NCBI RefSeq assembly: GCF_030848945.1
Contig: NZ_JANHAX010000006.1
Coordinates: 248,001 to 312,000 of the forward strand
DNA: 64,000 bases
Reading direction: 5' to 3'
DNA from: Marimonas arenosa
GTDB taxonomy: Bacteria > Pseudomonadota > Alphaproteobacteria > Rhodobacterales > Rhodobacteraceae
In this document: positions 25,168 to 33,486 of the stretch, one piece after another
Layout: each line of letters opens with the position of its first letter
Numbering within the stretch: position 1 is the first letter of the stretch
The notes under the pieces: model-generated
Told to the model about the DNA's origin: nothing
The model's input: the letters and a program-made list of their open reading frames with translations, nothing else
Database searches by the model: none
Position numbers and translations under genes: made by a program

Positions 25168-25971
25168 TCAGAGCCGTTCCGGCCGGCGGGTGAGCTTGAG
25201 GCCAATCACCTCACGCAGGCGGCGACCGATAGCGGCAAAGAGGTTCGACCAACTCAGGGGAACCAGAACAACAAGCCCATGGCCCCGGGCGAAACCGGGA
25301 TTCCGCTCGAGGAAATAGGCAATGTCGGGCCGATGATTCTGCCGGGAAAGCCTGGTTTCCTGCGGCGTCTCGATCGTGATCCATCCGACATCGCGCACCA
25401 GAGGATCGGCTGGGTCAACCGCCGGACTGTCAAAACTTTCGATCAAGTTCAGGGCGAGCGCGCGCATCTGTTCCGGCATCGGTCGACCGGCGGATGGATA
25501 GACCAGCGGAAAATACTTGCAGAACAGGTGATAGCTTGACGTGTGGACCAGTGTGCCGAGGTAATAGAGCGGCGTGAATGGATGACGAAGTTTGGTGCGC
25601 AGGGCACGGATCATGCCGAACCAATAGGTGCTGCTGCGACCGCGGAAATCGGGATCCAGCCCCGCCTCGGCACGGATCACCAGACAAGCTTGGTCGGCGA
25701 GGTGACGACGAAACCGATGCACGGCGCAATAGCCGACCGGCGCACCGGTTTCATCGAGATAGAGCCGCAACATGTTACGTTCGGCGTCCGGCGAAAAAAC
25801 ATGGTTGAAGAAATGGGCCTTGTCCGGCCCGCGAAAGATCTTCTGGTGGAGGACATAAAGCGTATCGCCCAGCGCGGTGCGCTGGGCTTGGTCGAGACGG
25901 TCGAGGTCTATGGTGTCGTGCCTCGAGACAGATTTCGCGGAAGCGTCCGCCGAAAGGTCCGCGTTGCTCAC
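25168..25971 (-). CDS. Hypothetical protein, possibly GNAT-like
   Basis: I cannot name this 267-residue family. Residues about 75-115 (GYCAVHRFRRH, then RAEAGLDPDFRGRSSTYW) have the strand, basic loop and helix order of a GNAT acetyl-CoA site, but the match is weak. The C-terminal end is basic and slightly hydrophobic. It begins with GTG overlapping the ileS stop (GTGA), so it is translationally coupled to isoleucyl-tRNA synthetase, although the functional reason is unclear. Confidence 0.65.
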   Translation of the reverse strand: MSNADLSADASAKSVSRHDTIDLDRLDQAQRTALGDTLYVLHQKIFRGPDKAHFFNHVFSPDAERNMLRLYLDETGAPVGYCAVHRFRRHLADQACLVIRAEAGLDPDFRGRSSTYWFGMIRALRTKLRHPFTPLYYLGTLVHTSSYHLFCKYFPLVYPSAGRPMPEQMRALALNLIESFDSPAVDPADPLVRDVGWITIETPQETRLSRQNHRPDIAYFLERNPGFARGHGLVVLVPLSWSNLFAAIGRRLREVIGLKLTRRPERL

Positions 25972-28934
25972 CGAAGCGCCTCGTTACACCGGCCGCAGAC
26001 GCCTGCATGGGCGTGATGGCCGACATCCGGCAGAATCTTCCAGCAGCGCTGGCATTTCTGACCTTCGGCTTTCTCAAACACCACGCCGACGCCTTCCACT
26101 TCCGGCAGGCGGAACGCCTCTTGCGGCAGCGGGTCAGCGGTGAGCGAGATACTGGACGTGATGCAGATATCGGCGAAATCAACCGTCTTCAGGGCGCCAA
26201 GCATGTCGCCATTGCGGACATGCACCACCGGCGCGGCCTCGAGCGAAGCCCCGATCACCTTGTCGGCGCGCTGGATTTCCAGCGCCGCCGTCACCACACG
26301 ACGGGCCCGCCGGATCATCGCCCATTTCGCCGCCAGTGGCTCGTCGAGCCAGTCGGCGGGGGTGGCCGGGAAATCCTGCAGGTGCACCGAGCTGTCGTCC
26401 CCGGAGACGCGGGACAGCCACACGTCCTCGGTCGTGAACGGCAGGATTGGCGCGAGCCAGGTGGTCAGCCGGTGGAACAGCAGGTCGAGCACGGTGCGGG
26501 CGGCGTGGGCGCGGGCGCTTTCGCCGTCGCAATAGAGCACGTCCTTGCGGATATCGAAGTAGAAGGCGCTGAGATCGACGGTGCAGAAGTTGAAGATCGC
26601 CGAGAACACGCCCTGGAAATCGAACGCCTTGTAGCCCGAGCGGACCTTGTGATCGAGCTCGGCCAGGCGGTGCAGCACCCAGTGCTCCAGCTCGGGCATG
26701 TCATCTGGCGCCACCCGCTGGCTTTCATCGAACTGTGCCAGCGAGCCGAGCATGAAGCGCATCGTGTTGCGCAGCCGCCGGTAACTGTCGGCCACCCCTT
26801 TCAGGATCTCAGGCCCGATCCGCTGATCGGCGGTGTAGTCGGTCTGCGCCACCCACAACCGCAGAATGTCGGCGCCGTATTGCCTGACCACTTCTTCGGG
26901 CACGATGGTGTTGCCCAGTGATTTGGACATCTTGTTGCCCTTCTCGTCGAGCGTGAAGCCATGCGTCACCACGTTGCGATAGGGCGCCCGCCCGATCGTG
27001 CCACAGGCCTGCAGCAGAGAGGAATGGAACCAGCCGCGGTGCTGGTCGGTGCCTTCCATGTAAACGTCGGCGATACCGTCCGCGGTGCCGTCTGCGCGGT
27101 CGCGCAGCACGAAAGCGTGGGTCGAACCGCTGTCGAACCAGACGTCGAGCACGTCGAACACCTGCTCCCAGTCGCTGGGGTCATAGTCGTTGCCTAGGAA
27201 CCGCTCCTTGGCGCCGTCGGCGTACCAGGCATCGGCGCCTTCGGCCTCGAACGCCTCGATGATGCGGGCATTGACCTTGTCGTCACGCAGCAGGAAGCCC
27301 TCGTCGGTCGGCAGTGCCCCTTTGCGGGTGAAACAGGTCAGCGGCACGCCCCAGGCGCGCTGGCGGCTGAGCACCCAGTCGGGGCGGGTCTCGATCATCG
27401 AATAGAGACGGTTGCGGCCGGTTTGCGGTGTGAACTTGACCAGGTCGTCGATCGAGGTCAGCGCCCGTTCGCGGATCGTCTTGCCATAGGTATCGTCGCC
27501 ACCCGCCGGCACGTCGATGGCGGCGAACCATTGCGGCGTGTTGCGATAGATCACCGGCGCCTTCGAGCGCCAGGAATGCGGGTAAGAATGCTTGATCCGG
27601 CCCCGCGCCAGCAGGCCGCCCACCTCGACCAGCTTGTCGATCACCGCCGCGTTGGCGTCACCCTCCTTGCCGTTGGGCTTGAGGATCATCCTGCCGCCGA
27701 AAAACGGCAGGTCTTCGCGGAAGCTGCCATCGTCCATCACGTTGTAGGTGATGACCTGATCGAGCATGTTCAGATCGCGGTAAAGCTCGTATTCCTCCAT
27801 CCCGTGCGAGGGGGCGCAGTGCACGAAGCCGGTGCCTTCCTCGTCAGTCACGAAGGGCGCGGCGCGGAAATCGCGCAGGTCGTCCCATTCGCCGTTCGCG
27901 CCTTCGGCGCCGGCGAAGGGGTGTTGCAGGAGCAAGCCCGAGAGTTCCTCGGCCGTCACGTCGCGGACGCGGGTCCACATGCCGTCATCGAGACGGGCGC
28001 GGCGCATCACGTCTCCCGCAAGCTTGTCAGCAAGGATGAAGCGGTCGCCGACGCTGGCCCAGCATTCCTCGGGGGTGTCGGTGACCTGGTAGAGGCCATA
28101 GGCGAAGCTGTCGCCATAGACGACGCCCTTGTTCGACGGGATGGTCCAGGGCGTGGTGGTCCAGATGACGACATGCGCTCCGGTCAGATCGCTGCCCACC
28201 CCGTCCCGGGCTTGACCCGGGACCTCTGCGCCCGAGGCCCCGGCTCGGGGGCCGGGGCGCGATGGAACCACCCTGAACTTCACCCAGATGGTGAAGCTTT
28301 CCTTGTCGTGGTATTCGACCTCGGCCTCGGCCAGGGCGGTCTGTTCGACCGGCGACCACATCACCGGTTTCGACCCTTGGTAGAGCGTGCCGTTCATCAG
28401 GAATTTCTGGAACTCGGCGGCGATCACCGCCTCGGCGTGGAAGGCCATGGTCAGGTAGGGGTCGTCCCAGTTGCCGGTGATGCCGAGGCGTTTGAACTCG
28501 TCGCGCTGGATGTCGACCCAGCCTTCGGCGAACTTGCGGCATTCCTGGCGGAAATCGACCACCGGAACCTCGTCCTTGTCCTTGCCTTTCTGGCGGTATT
28601 GCTCCTCGATCTTCCATTCGATCGGCAGCCCGTGACAGTCCCAGCCGGGCACGTAGCGCGAGTCGTATCCCATCATCTGATGCGACCGCACGATCATGTC
28701 CTTGATCGTCTTGTTCAGCGCGTGACCGATATGCAGGTGGCCGTTGGCATAGGGTGGGCCGTCATGCAGCACGAAGCTGTCGCGGCCGTTCTTTTCGCGC
28801 AGCCGGTCATAGATGCCGATCTTCTCCCAGCGTTCCAGCCACTCGGGCTCGCGCTTGGGCAGGCCGGCGCGCATCGGGAAATCGGTTTTCGGCAGGTTCA
28901 GCGTGTCTTTGTAGTCGGGGGTCTGGTCAGACAT
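25968..28934 (-). CDS. ileS: Isoleucyl-tRNA synthetase
   Basis: The 988-residue class I synthetase has HLHIGHALN (HIGH motif), GNKMSKSLGN (KMSKS), the editing-domain TTPWTIPSN stretch, and C-terminal zinc ligands in CQRCWKILPD and CGRCNEAL. It charges tRNA-Ile and edits valine. About residues 222-250 (VPSRPGPRAGASGAEVPGQ and ARDGVGSD) are an insertion encoded by a palindromic repeat element, right before the editing-domain strand that begins LTGAHVVIW. The frame is kept and the rest of the protein is normal, so it is presumably active. Confidence 0.96.
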   Translation of the reverse strand: MSDQTPDYKDTLNLPKTDFPMRAGLPKREPEWLERWEKIGIYDRLREKNGRDSFVLHDGPPYANGHLHIGHALNKTIKDMIVRSHQMMGYDSRYVPGWDCHGLPIEWKIEEQYRQKGKDKDEVPVVDFRQECRKFAEGWVDIQRDEFKRLGITGNWDDPYLTMAFHAEAVIAAEFQKFLMNGTLYQGSKPVMWSPVEQTALAEAEVEYHDKESFTIWVKFRVVPSRPGPRAGASGAEVPGQARDGVGSDLTGAHVVIWTTTPWTIPSNKGVVYGDSFAYGLYQVTDTPEECWASVGDRFILADKLAGDVMRRARLDDGMWTRVRDVTAEELSGLLLQHPFAGAEGANGEWDDLRDFRAAPFVTDEEGTGFVHCAPSHGMEEYELYRDLNMLDQVITYNVMDDGSFREDLPFFGGRMILKPNGKEGDANAAVIDKLVEVGGLLARGRIKHSYPHSWRSKAPVIYRNTPQWFAAIDVPAGGDDTYGKTIRERALTSIDDLVKFTPQTGRNRLYSMIETRPDWVLSRQRAWGVPLTCFTRKGALPTDEGFLLRDDKVNARIIEAFEAEGADAWYADGAKERFLGNDYDPSDWEQVFDVLDVWFDSGSTHAFVLRDRADGTADGIADVYMEGTDQHRGWFHSSLLQACGTIGRAPYRNVVTHGFTLDEKGNKMSKSLGNTIVPEEVVRQYGADILRLWVAQTDYTADQRIGPEILKGVADSYRRLRNTMRFMLGSLAQFDESQRVAPDDMPELEHWVLHRLAELDHKVRSGYKAFDFQGVFSAIFNFCTVDLSAFYFDIRKDVLYCDGESARAHAARTVLDLLFHRLTTWLAPILPFTTEDVWLSRVSGDDSSVHLQDFPATPADWLDEPLAAKWAMIRRARRVVTAALEIQRADKVIGASLEAAPVVHVRNGDMLGALKTVDFADICITSSISLTADPLPQEAFRLPEVEGVGVVFEKAEGQKCQRCWKILPDVGHHAHAGVCGRCNEALR
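28203..28258. repeat. Two-hairpin palindromic element inserted in the ileS coding sequence
   Basis: GTCCCGGG-CTTGA-CCCGGGAC (28203-28223) and GCCCCGGC-TCGGGG-GCCGGGGC (28237-28258) are joined by a short spacer and GAG. The same arrangement occurs in intergenic DNA at 37604-37666. Read on the minus strand both copies encode VPGQARD in one frame, which is the frame used in ileS. Confidence 0.8.
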
Positions 28935-29033
28935 GACCGTCAGTCCTTCTTGGAGAGGATTGCAGGGGATCGTGATCGGCGCGGGGTCCCATACGCCTTT
29001 GCCCGGCGGCCCTTCGGATCAGAGCGCCGGGGA

Positions 29034-29039
29034 TATAAT
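29034..29039 (+). promoter_or_regulatory. Perfect -10-like hexamer in the ileS/lipoprotein divergent region
   Basis: TATAAT occurs in the 278-bp gap 28935-29212 between divergent ileS and the lipoprotein gene. No good -35 lies 16-18 bp upstream, and it would leave a leader of about 165 nt. Nothing else was recognised in this gap. Confidence 0.25.
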
Positions 29040-29212
29040 TCGGATAATGATCGCAAACCCTTGCATCTTGGCCCCGGGTTATAGGGCGGGTTTTACCCAT
29101 GGTCCAGAGGCCGCCGCACGCTTTGATCGGGTTGGGAGACCGACGGTGACGGGATTGCCGCACAGCAAGGTTGATGCTAGTCGGCGTCAACTTTGCAAGG
29201 AGATCGAACAGC

Positions 29213-29758
29213 ATGACGATTCGTATGGTATCAGTAACAGCCCTTTCGGCGTTGGCGGCTCTGGCAGGCTGTCAGGAGACCGGAAACGGCGCGACACGCT
29301 ATCAGGCGGCCCGGGCCGCGGACAATGTGTCGGACAAGGTGGTCTTTTCAACCAAGGGCAAGGCCATGACGCCAGTTGCCGTGCTGCCGACCCGGATTGC
29401 TTTCCAGCTCAACGATTTCAACGTGTCGACCTATGCCAGCTCGGCCCCCTGCACGATGGAAACCGAGTTTTTCACGGTGGCTCTCAAGGCCGGGGAAATC
29501 GTGAACCTGCCCTCCTACGGCCGGCAGAGCCCGCCGATGACGGTGCGCTGCAAGGCCGGCCCGCGCGACCTCAAGCGCGTGGTCGAGCCGGTGAACCTGA
29601 CGCAGCAGGCCTATCAGGCCGAAGCTGCGGGACATATGCTGGTCGGGTTCGGATTGGTCGGAGCGGCGATTTCGGCCGGCAGCGCGTCGTCGCGCGACAA
29701 GTCGAAAGATGTCTACGGCTATCCACAACAGATCAAGATGAACTCGTACGGCCAGTGA
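29213..29758 (+). CDS. Putative lipoprotein of unknown function
   Basis: The 181-residue protein has a type II signal peptide with lipobox LAGC, the acylated residue being Cys20. The body is polar, with two further cysteines (APCTMET, TVRCKAG) that might pair. The segment HMLVGFGLVGAAISAGSAS near residue 143 is hydrophobic. AAGGAG about 10 bases upstream supports ATG 29213 over the in-frame ATG at 29171. No functional motif was recognised. Confidence 0.78.
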   Translation: MTIRMVSVTALSALAALAGCQETGNGATRYQAARAADNVSDKVVFSTKGKAMTPVAVLPTRIAFQLNDFNVSTYASSAPCTMETEFFTVALKAGEIVNLPSYGRQSPPMTVRCKAGPRDLKRVVEPVNLTQQAYQAEAAGHMLVGFGLVGAAISAGSASSRDKSKDVYGYPQQIKMNSYGQ

Positions 29759-29852
29759 CACCGGCGCGGCAATCGGGCGTCTTACGGGTCTTGGCGACAC
29801 AACTTACCTTGGCGGGGCGGTGCTGCGGACCGCGCCGCAACGGAGAGACGGT

Positions 29853-30260
29853 ATGAGCACCCTTCCCCCCAGGTTCGACGTCACCCGCGACGAGATCGAG
29901 CGGGTGGTGGCGGCCTTCTATGCCCGGGTGCGCGCGCATCCCGGGCTGGGACCGGTCTTTGCCGTGCATGTCGCGGATTGGCCGGCGCACGAGGAACGGG
30001 TGGCCGCGTTCTGGGCCAACGCGATCCTGCACGAGAAGGTCTATGACGGCAATCCGGTGCAAGTGCACCGCGACGCGGGCAACGTGCGCCCGGGGATGTT
30101 CGAGACCTGGCTCGACCTGTTCGACCGGGTGCTGGCGCAGGAATTGCACGAGGACCAGGCCCGGGCCTGGTCGGCTCTGGCGCACAAGATCGGACGCAGC
30201 CTGCGGGCCGGCGTGGTCGAAAAGTTGCAGGGGCCGGGCGGGGTGCCGATCCTGCGATGA
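29853..30260 (+). CDS. Group III truncated hemoglobin
   Basis: The 135-residue globin fits group III: ERVVAAFYARVRAHPGLGPV at the start, ADWPAHEERVAAFW with the E-helix region, and VQVHRDAGN supplying the proximal His. Such proteins bind oxygen or NO and may protect against nitrosative stress; their physiological role is usually unproven. GGAGAG precedes the ATG. It stands downstream of the lipoprotein with a 94-bp gap. Confidence 0.85.
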   Translation: MSTLPPRFDVTRDEIERVVAAFYARVRAHPGLGPVFAVHVADWPAHEERVAAFWANAILHEKVYDGNPVQVHRDAGNVRPGMFETWLDLFDRVLAQELHEDQARAWSALAHKIGRSLRAGVVEKLQGPGGVPILR

Positions 30261-30297
30261 GTGGCGCGCGGGACGCCGTTTCGAAACGGCTTGCGAC

Positions 30298-30768
30298 CTA
30301 AAGGACGGGCCGGGCCAACATCAGCCAGAGGATGGTAAGCACCGCGGCGAAGGCGGGAAAGCCACACAGAAACCAGAGGCGGTAGAGCCGATCGAACCGC
30401 GGCGGCAGCTCGGTGCCTGCGGTCGCGGCCGCGCGCGCGATGTTGCGCAGCTCTTTCTGGATCCAGACAACGGGTAACCAGAAGGCGCCGGTGAGGACGT
30501 AGAGTGCAATGGACAGCAGCAGCCAGCCTTCGGTGAGTTCCCAGCCAAGCTGAAAGGCGAGCCAGGTACCGGTCACGGGCTGGGCGATCACGGCCGAGGT
30601 GGTGAACAGCCAATCGGCCAGCACCACGATGCCGGCAGTATGGGCGATCAGCCGCGGGTCGCCGGTTCGGCGGGCCATCACCATGAAAAAGGCGATGCCG
30701 GCGCCGGTGCCGAGCAGAACGGTGGCACCGATCACGTGCAGCCAGCGCAAGGCATCGACCAGTTCCAT
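30298..30768 (-). CDS. DUF2269-type integral membrane protein
   Basis: The 156-residue protein has four predicted membrane helices, starting MELVDALRWLHVIGATVLLG and ending LTILWLMLARPVL. It resembles DUF2269 (predicted integral membrane) proteins with WLHV and a central TGTWLAFQLGWELTEGWLL. Function is unknown. Its ATG shares one base with the preceding stop (TGATG), so it is translationally coupled to the SDR-DoxX fusion. Confidence 0.75.
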   Translation of the reverse strand: MELVDALRWLHVIGATVLLGTGAGIAFFMVMARRTGDPRLIAHTAGIVVLADWLFTTSAVIAQPVTGTWLAFQLGWELTEGWLLLSIALYVLTGAFWLPVVWIQKELRNIARAAATAGTELPPRFDRLYRLWFLCGFPAFAAVLTILWLMLARPVL

Positions 30769-32066
30769 CAGCGGCTGTCGAGCATCGGCACGGCGACCAG
30801 CGCCAGCATCAGCCCCGGCAGGATTTTCAACAGCGGACCCAGCGGGTCGGCCCAGAGCGCCGGCGTCAGGAGGCTGCCGAGCAGCAGGTAAACCAGGCTC
30901 ACAGCCGCCATGCCCAGCGCCGCGCGCCGCGCCATCGGGCGCCAGAGCAGGCCGAGTGCCAGGGCGATATCGACCACCGCCCAGCCGGCCACCGATAGCT
31001 GCGCCGTCCAGAGCGGCCAGCCAACATGGGTCAGGATCGCGGCCGAGGCCTCGAGCCGCAGCAATCCGATTACGCCGGACAGTGCCCAGAACAGCGCCAA
31101 CGTGGCGATCACGAAGGGCATGGCGAGCCACATTCCGGCGGCCAGTCTATCCTCGGCACGGGCCGGCATCAGTGCCAGCGTATCGGCCAAACCGCTGACC
31201 GGTGGTCCGCCCGCGGCGGCCCAGGTTGCGGGGTCGCCGCGCACACCATCGGCGAGGGTGCGCAGGGCGGTGCTGCGCAGCGGCGATCGCCACCCCAGTC
31301 GGCCGACGACATCAGCGGCCCCGGCCGTCAGCCGCAGCAGCCAGCCCGGAGCGACCAGCGTCGCGCGGGCGGGGGCGAACCCCAGCCAGGCGCGTATCTC
31401 CGCGACGATCTCGGAAAGCGGGTGCGGATGATCCTCGACCAGATCAGCCACGGTGCCGGCGGGGATCCGGTCGTCGAGACAGGCTGAAACAGCGCGCGCA
31501 AGATCGGCGATGCCGATGGTCTGGATCGCCGCATCGGCCATGGCGAGCGGCTGGATCGCCGGCACGGCGGCCAGCATCCGCAATAGCGCGGTGCCGCCAT
31601 AGGCGGTGTCCGAAAGCACCAGTCCCGGGCGCAGAATCCAGTGGGTTGCACCCGAGGCCTGCACCGCGGCATCGCCGGCGGCCTTCGAACGGAAGAAATG
31701 CGTCGCGGCCGCGGGCGCGACCCCGGCGGCGGAAATCTGGACAAGATCGGCGCCATGGGTCGCGCAGGCCTCGGCCAGGGCGGCAACGGAGGTGGCATGC
31801 ACCGCCGTCAGGTCGTCGCGCGGCCCATCCTGCAACGCGCCGGCGGCATTCACCACCACGTCGATATCGCGCAGATAGGGCAGCCAGTCGGCCGGCAGCG
31901 TCATGGTTCGCATGTCGTGGACATACCAGTCGAGCCCCGGGAAGGCCCGGCGCGCCTCGCGGATCGAGCGGCCGAAGCCGGTGACACGGTGACCCTGCTC
32001 GAGCAGGTGGCGGGTGATTGCCCGCCCGATCATGCCATAGGCACCGAGGACGAGTACACGTCTCAC
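30768..32066 (-). CDS. NAD(P)-binding protein fused to a DoxX-like membrane domain
   Basis: Residues 1-290 are an extended SDR/NmrA-like Rossmann domain (VLVLGAYGMIGRAITRHLLE, VVNAAGALQDGP, ILRPGLVLSD). About residues 300-432 are a four-helix DoxX-like membrane domain (GLLRLEASAAILTHVGWP and later helices). Such fusions are known but the substrate is not. The start is GTG within a GTGA overlap with the upstream gene. It is in the chain ycjX-GNAT-TIGR01620-SDR/DoxX-DUF2269. Confidence 0.82.
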   Translation of the reverse strand: MRRVLVLGAYGMIGRAITRHLLEQGHRVTGFGRSIREARRAFPGLDWYVHDMRTMTLPADWLPYLRDIDVVVNAAGALQDGPRDDLTAVHATSVAALAEACATHGADLVQISAAGVAPAAATHFFRSKAAGDAAVQASGATHWILRPGLVLSDTAYGGTALLRMLAAVPAIQPLAMADAAIQTIGIADLARAVSACLDDRIPAGTVADLVEDHPHPLSEIVAEIRAWLGFAPARATLVAPGWLLRLTAGAADVVGRLGWRSPLRSTALRTLADGVRGDPATWAAAGGPPVSGLADTLALMPARAEDRLAAGMWLAMPFVIATLALFWALSGVIGLLRLEASAAILTHVGWPLWTAQLSVAGWAVVDIALALGLLWRPMARRAALGMAAVSLVYLLLGSLLTPALWADPLGPLLKILPGLMLALVAVPMLDSR

Positions 32067-33058
32067 CTGGCGGCTCCGAAGAGGCCTTTCAGGGCCCGGG
32101 CCACCGTGGCTGAGACCGAAGGCCGTTTGCCCTTTGCAAACGGCAGCGGCCGACAGACCTCCATCGCCGCGACACCCACCCGGGCAGTGAGCGCACCATT
32201 GACGACACCCTCGCCGAAGCGGCGCGACAACTTGCCCAAAAGCCCGCCTCCGGCGAGGCTGCCCAGCATATCGTCACCCACCGCGACGGCGCCGGTGGCA
32301 ACGAGATGGGTCAACACCGCCCGCGTCAGCCGCCAGCTACCAAGCGTGCCCGAACGGCCGCCATAGATCTCGGCAATCCGCCGCATCATGCGCAGGTTGG
32401 CGGTGAGTGCCGCCACCACATCGGCCAGCGCCAGTGGCACGATGGCGGTGACGGTGGCGACCTGCCGCGCCGCGGCTTCGATCTCTTTCAGCGCGGCCGC
32501 GTCGAGCGGGGCCATCAGTTCGGCCTCGGCCAACGTCATCAGCGTGGCAGCGTCGAACTGTTCCGGCCCACGCTCTTTGAGCCGTGCCCGTCCCCATTCC
32601 AGCTCGGCCCGCCCGGCATACAGCCGGTCGAGTCGAGTCACCACATCGCGGGCCGCCTGCAAGTCGTCGGTCGACAGCGCCGCGGTGGCGGCGTGGTGCA
32701 ACGCATCCATGCGCCTGAGCCGGGCAAAGCCGGCAAGCTCCTTGAGCGCGATCGCCAGCAGAACCAGCAGGAAGGCGGATGTGAGCCCGGTCACCGCCCA
32801 GCCGAGCAATGGCGCGCGGTCAATGAGCCCGGTGACGAAATCCCAGGCCGCAACCGACAACCAGGCAGCAACCAGCGCCCCCAGCAGCCCCCAGAACCAG
32901 CGCGCCAGCCGCGACGGGCGGCGCGCGGCCAGCGCCGCGACGCTTTGCATCGCGCGACCTTCCGGCAGGTCGGCGGTATCCGGCACCGGCGGCGCTTCGG
33001 CCGGGCTCTGCGCCGGGGTGCGGCCTTCCAGGTCGATCAGAACCGGGCCCTTGGTCAT
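32063..33058 (-). CDS. TIGR01620/YcjF-family membrane protein
   Basis: The 331-residue protein has two adjacent membrane helices (about residues 70-120, WGLLGALVAAWLSVAAWDF and later VTGLTSAFLLVLLAIALK) and a C-terminal DUF697 domain (NLRMMRRIAEIYGGRSGTLG, then TGAVAVGDDMLGSL). E. coli ycjF sits beside ycjX, as here with one GNAT gene between. Its role is unknown; the E. coli homologue belongs to a stress-related neighbourhood. It overlaps both neighbours by 4 bp. Confidence 0.85.
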   Translation of the reverse strand: MTKGPVLIDLEGRTPAQSPAEAPPVPDTADLPEGRAMQSVAALAARRPSRLARWFWGLLGALVAAWLSVAAWDFVTGLIDRAPLLGWAVTGLTSAFLLVLLAIALKELAGFARLRRMDALHHAATAALSTDDLQAARDVVTRLDRLYAGRAELEWGRARLKERGPEQFDAATLMTLAEAELMAPLDAAALKEIEAAARQVATVTAIVPLALADVVAALTANLRMMRRIAEIYGGRSGTLGSWRLTRAVLTHLVATGAVAVGDDMLGSLAGGGLLGKLSRRFGEGVVNGALTARVGVAAMEVCRPLPFAKGKRPSVSATVARALKGLFGAAR

Positions 33059-33486
33059 GGCGCGTTCCTTTTCCAGATCAGCCGCATGTCCGGGCGGCCT
33101 TCATCATTGCCTTGCCCCTCGCAGGACAGGTTCACCGGGTAGAAGCCATGCGCGGCATAAAAGGCCCGGGCGGCGGCATTGTCCTGCGCGGTCCAGAGTT
33201 CCAGCCGCTGGGCGGCAGTCTGCGCCTCGGCCATCAGCCGCGAGGCCACGCCCGTCCGGCGTGCCCGCGGATGGGTGTAGAGTGCGTGAATGCGGCTGCC
33301 GTCACGGGCCAGGAAGCCGCACGGACCGAGCCGGCCCGGCACATGGGTGATCTGGCCGCGACGGATCAGCCGGGCGAGCAGGACGAGGTCGCCGAGACGG
33401 GCGCGCCAATCACGGCGGGGCACCGCCGCCCAGAGGATACGGGCGAGCCGCAACACATGCCAGAGACGGGCACGGCACGGAGTCAT
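33055..33486 (-). CDS. GNAT-family N-acetyltransferase
   Basis: The 143-residue protein has the acetyl-CoA site ALYTHPRARRTGVASRLMAE (R-x-x-G-x-A form) and the C-terminal QDNAAARAFYAAHGFYPV typical of GNAT enzymes. The acceptor is unknown. The ATG at 33486 overlaps the ycjX stop by 4 bp, and its own stop overlaps the next gene by 4 bp. Intercalation between the ycjX and ycjF-type genes is a local peculiarity. Confidence 0.85.
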   Translation of the reverse strand: MTPCRARLWHVLRLARILWAAVPRRDWRARLGDLVLLARLIRRGQITHVPGRLGPCGFLARDGSRIHALYTHPRARRTGVASRLMAEAQTAAQRLELWTAQDNAAARAFYAAHGFYPVNLSCEGQGNDEGRPDMRLIWKRNAP

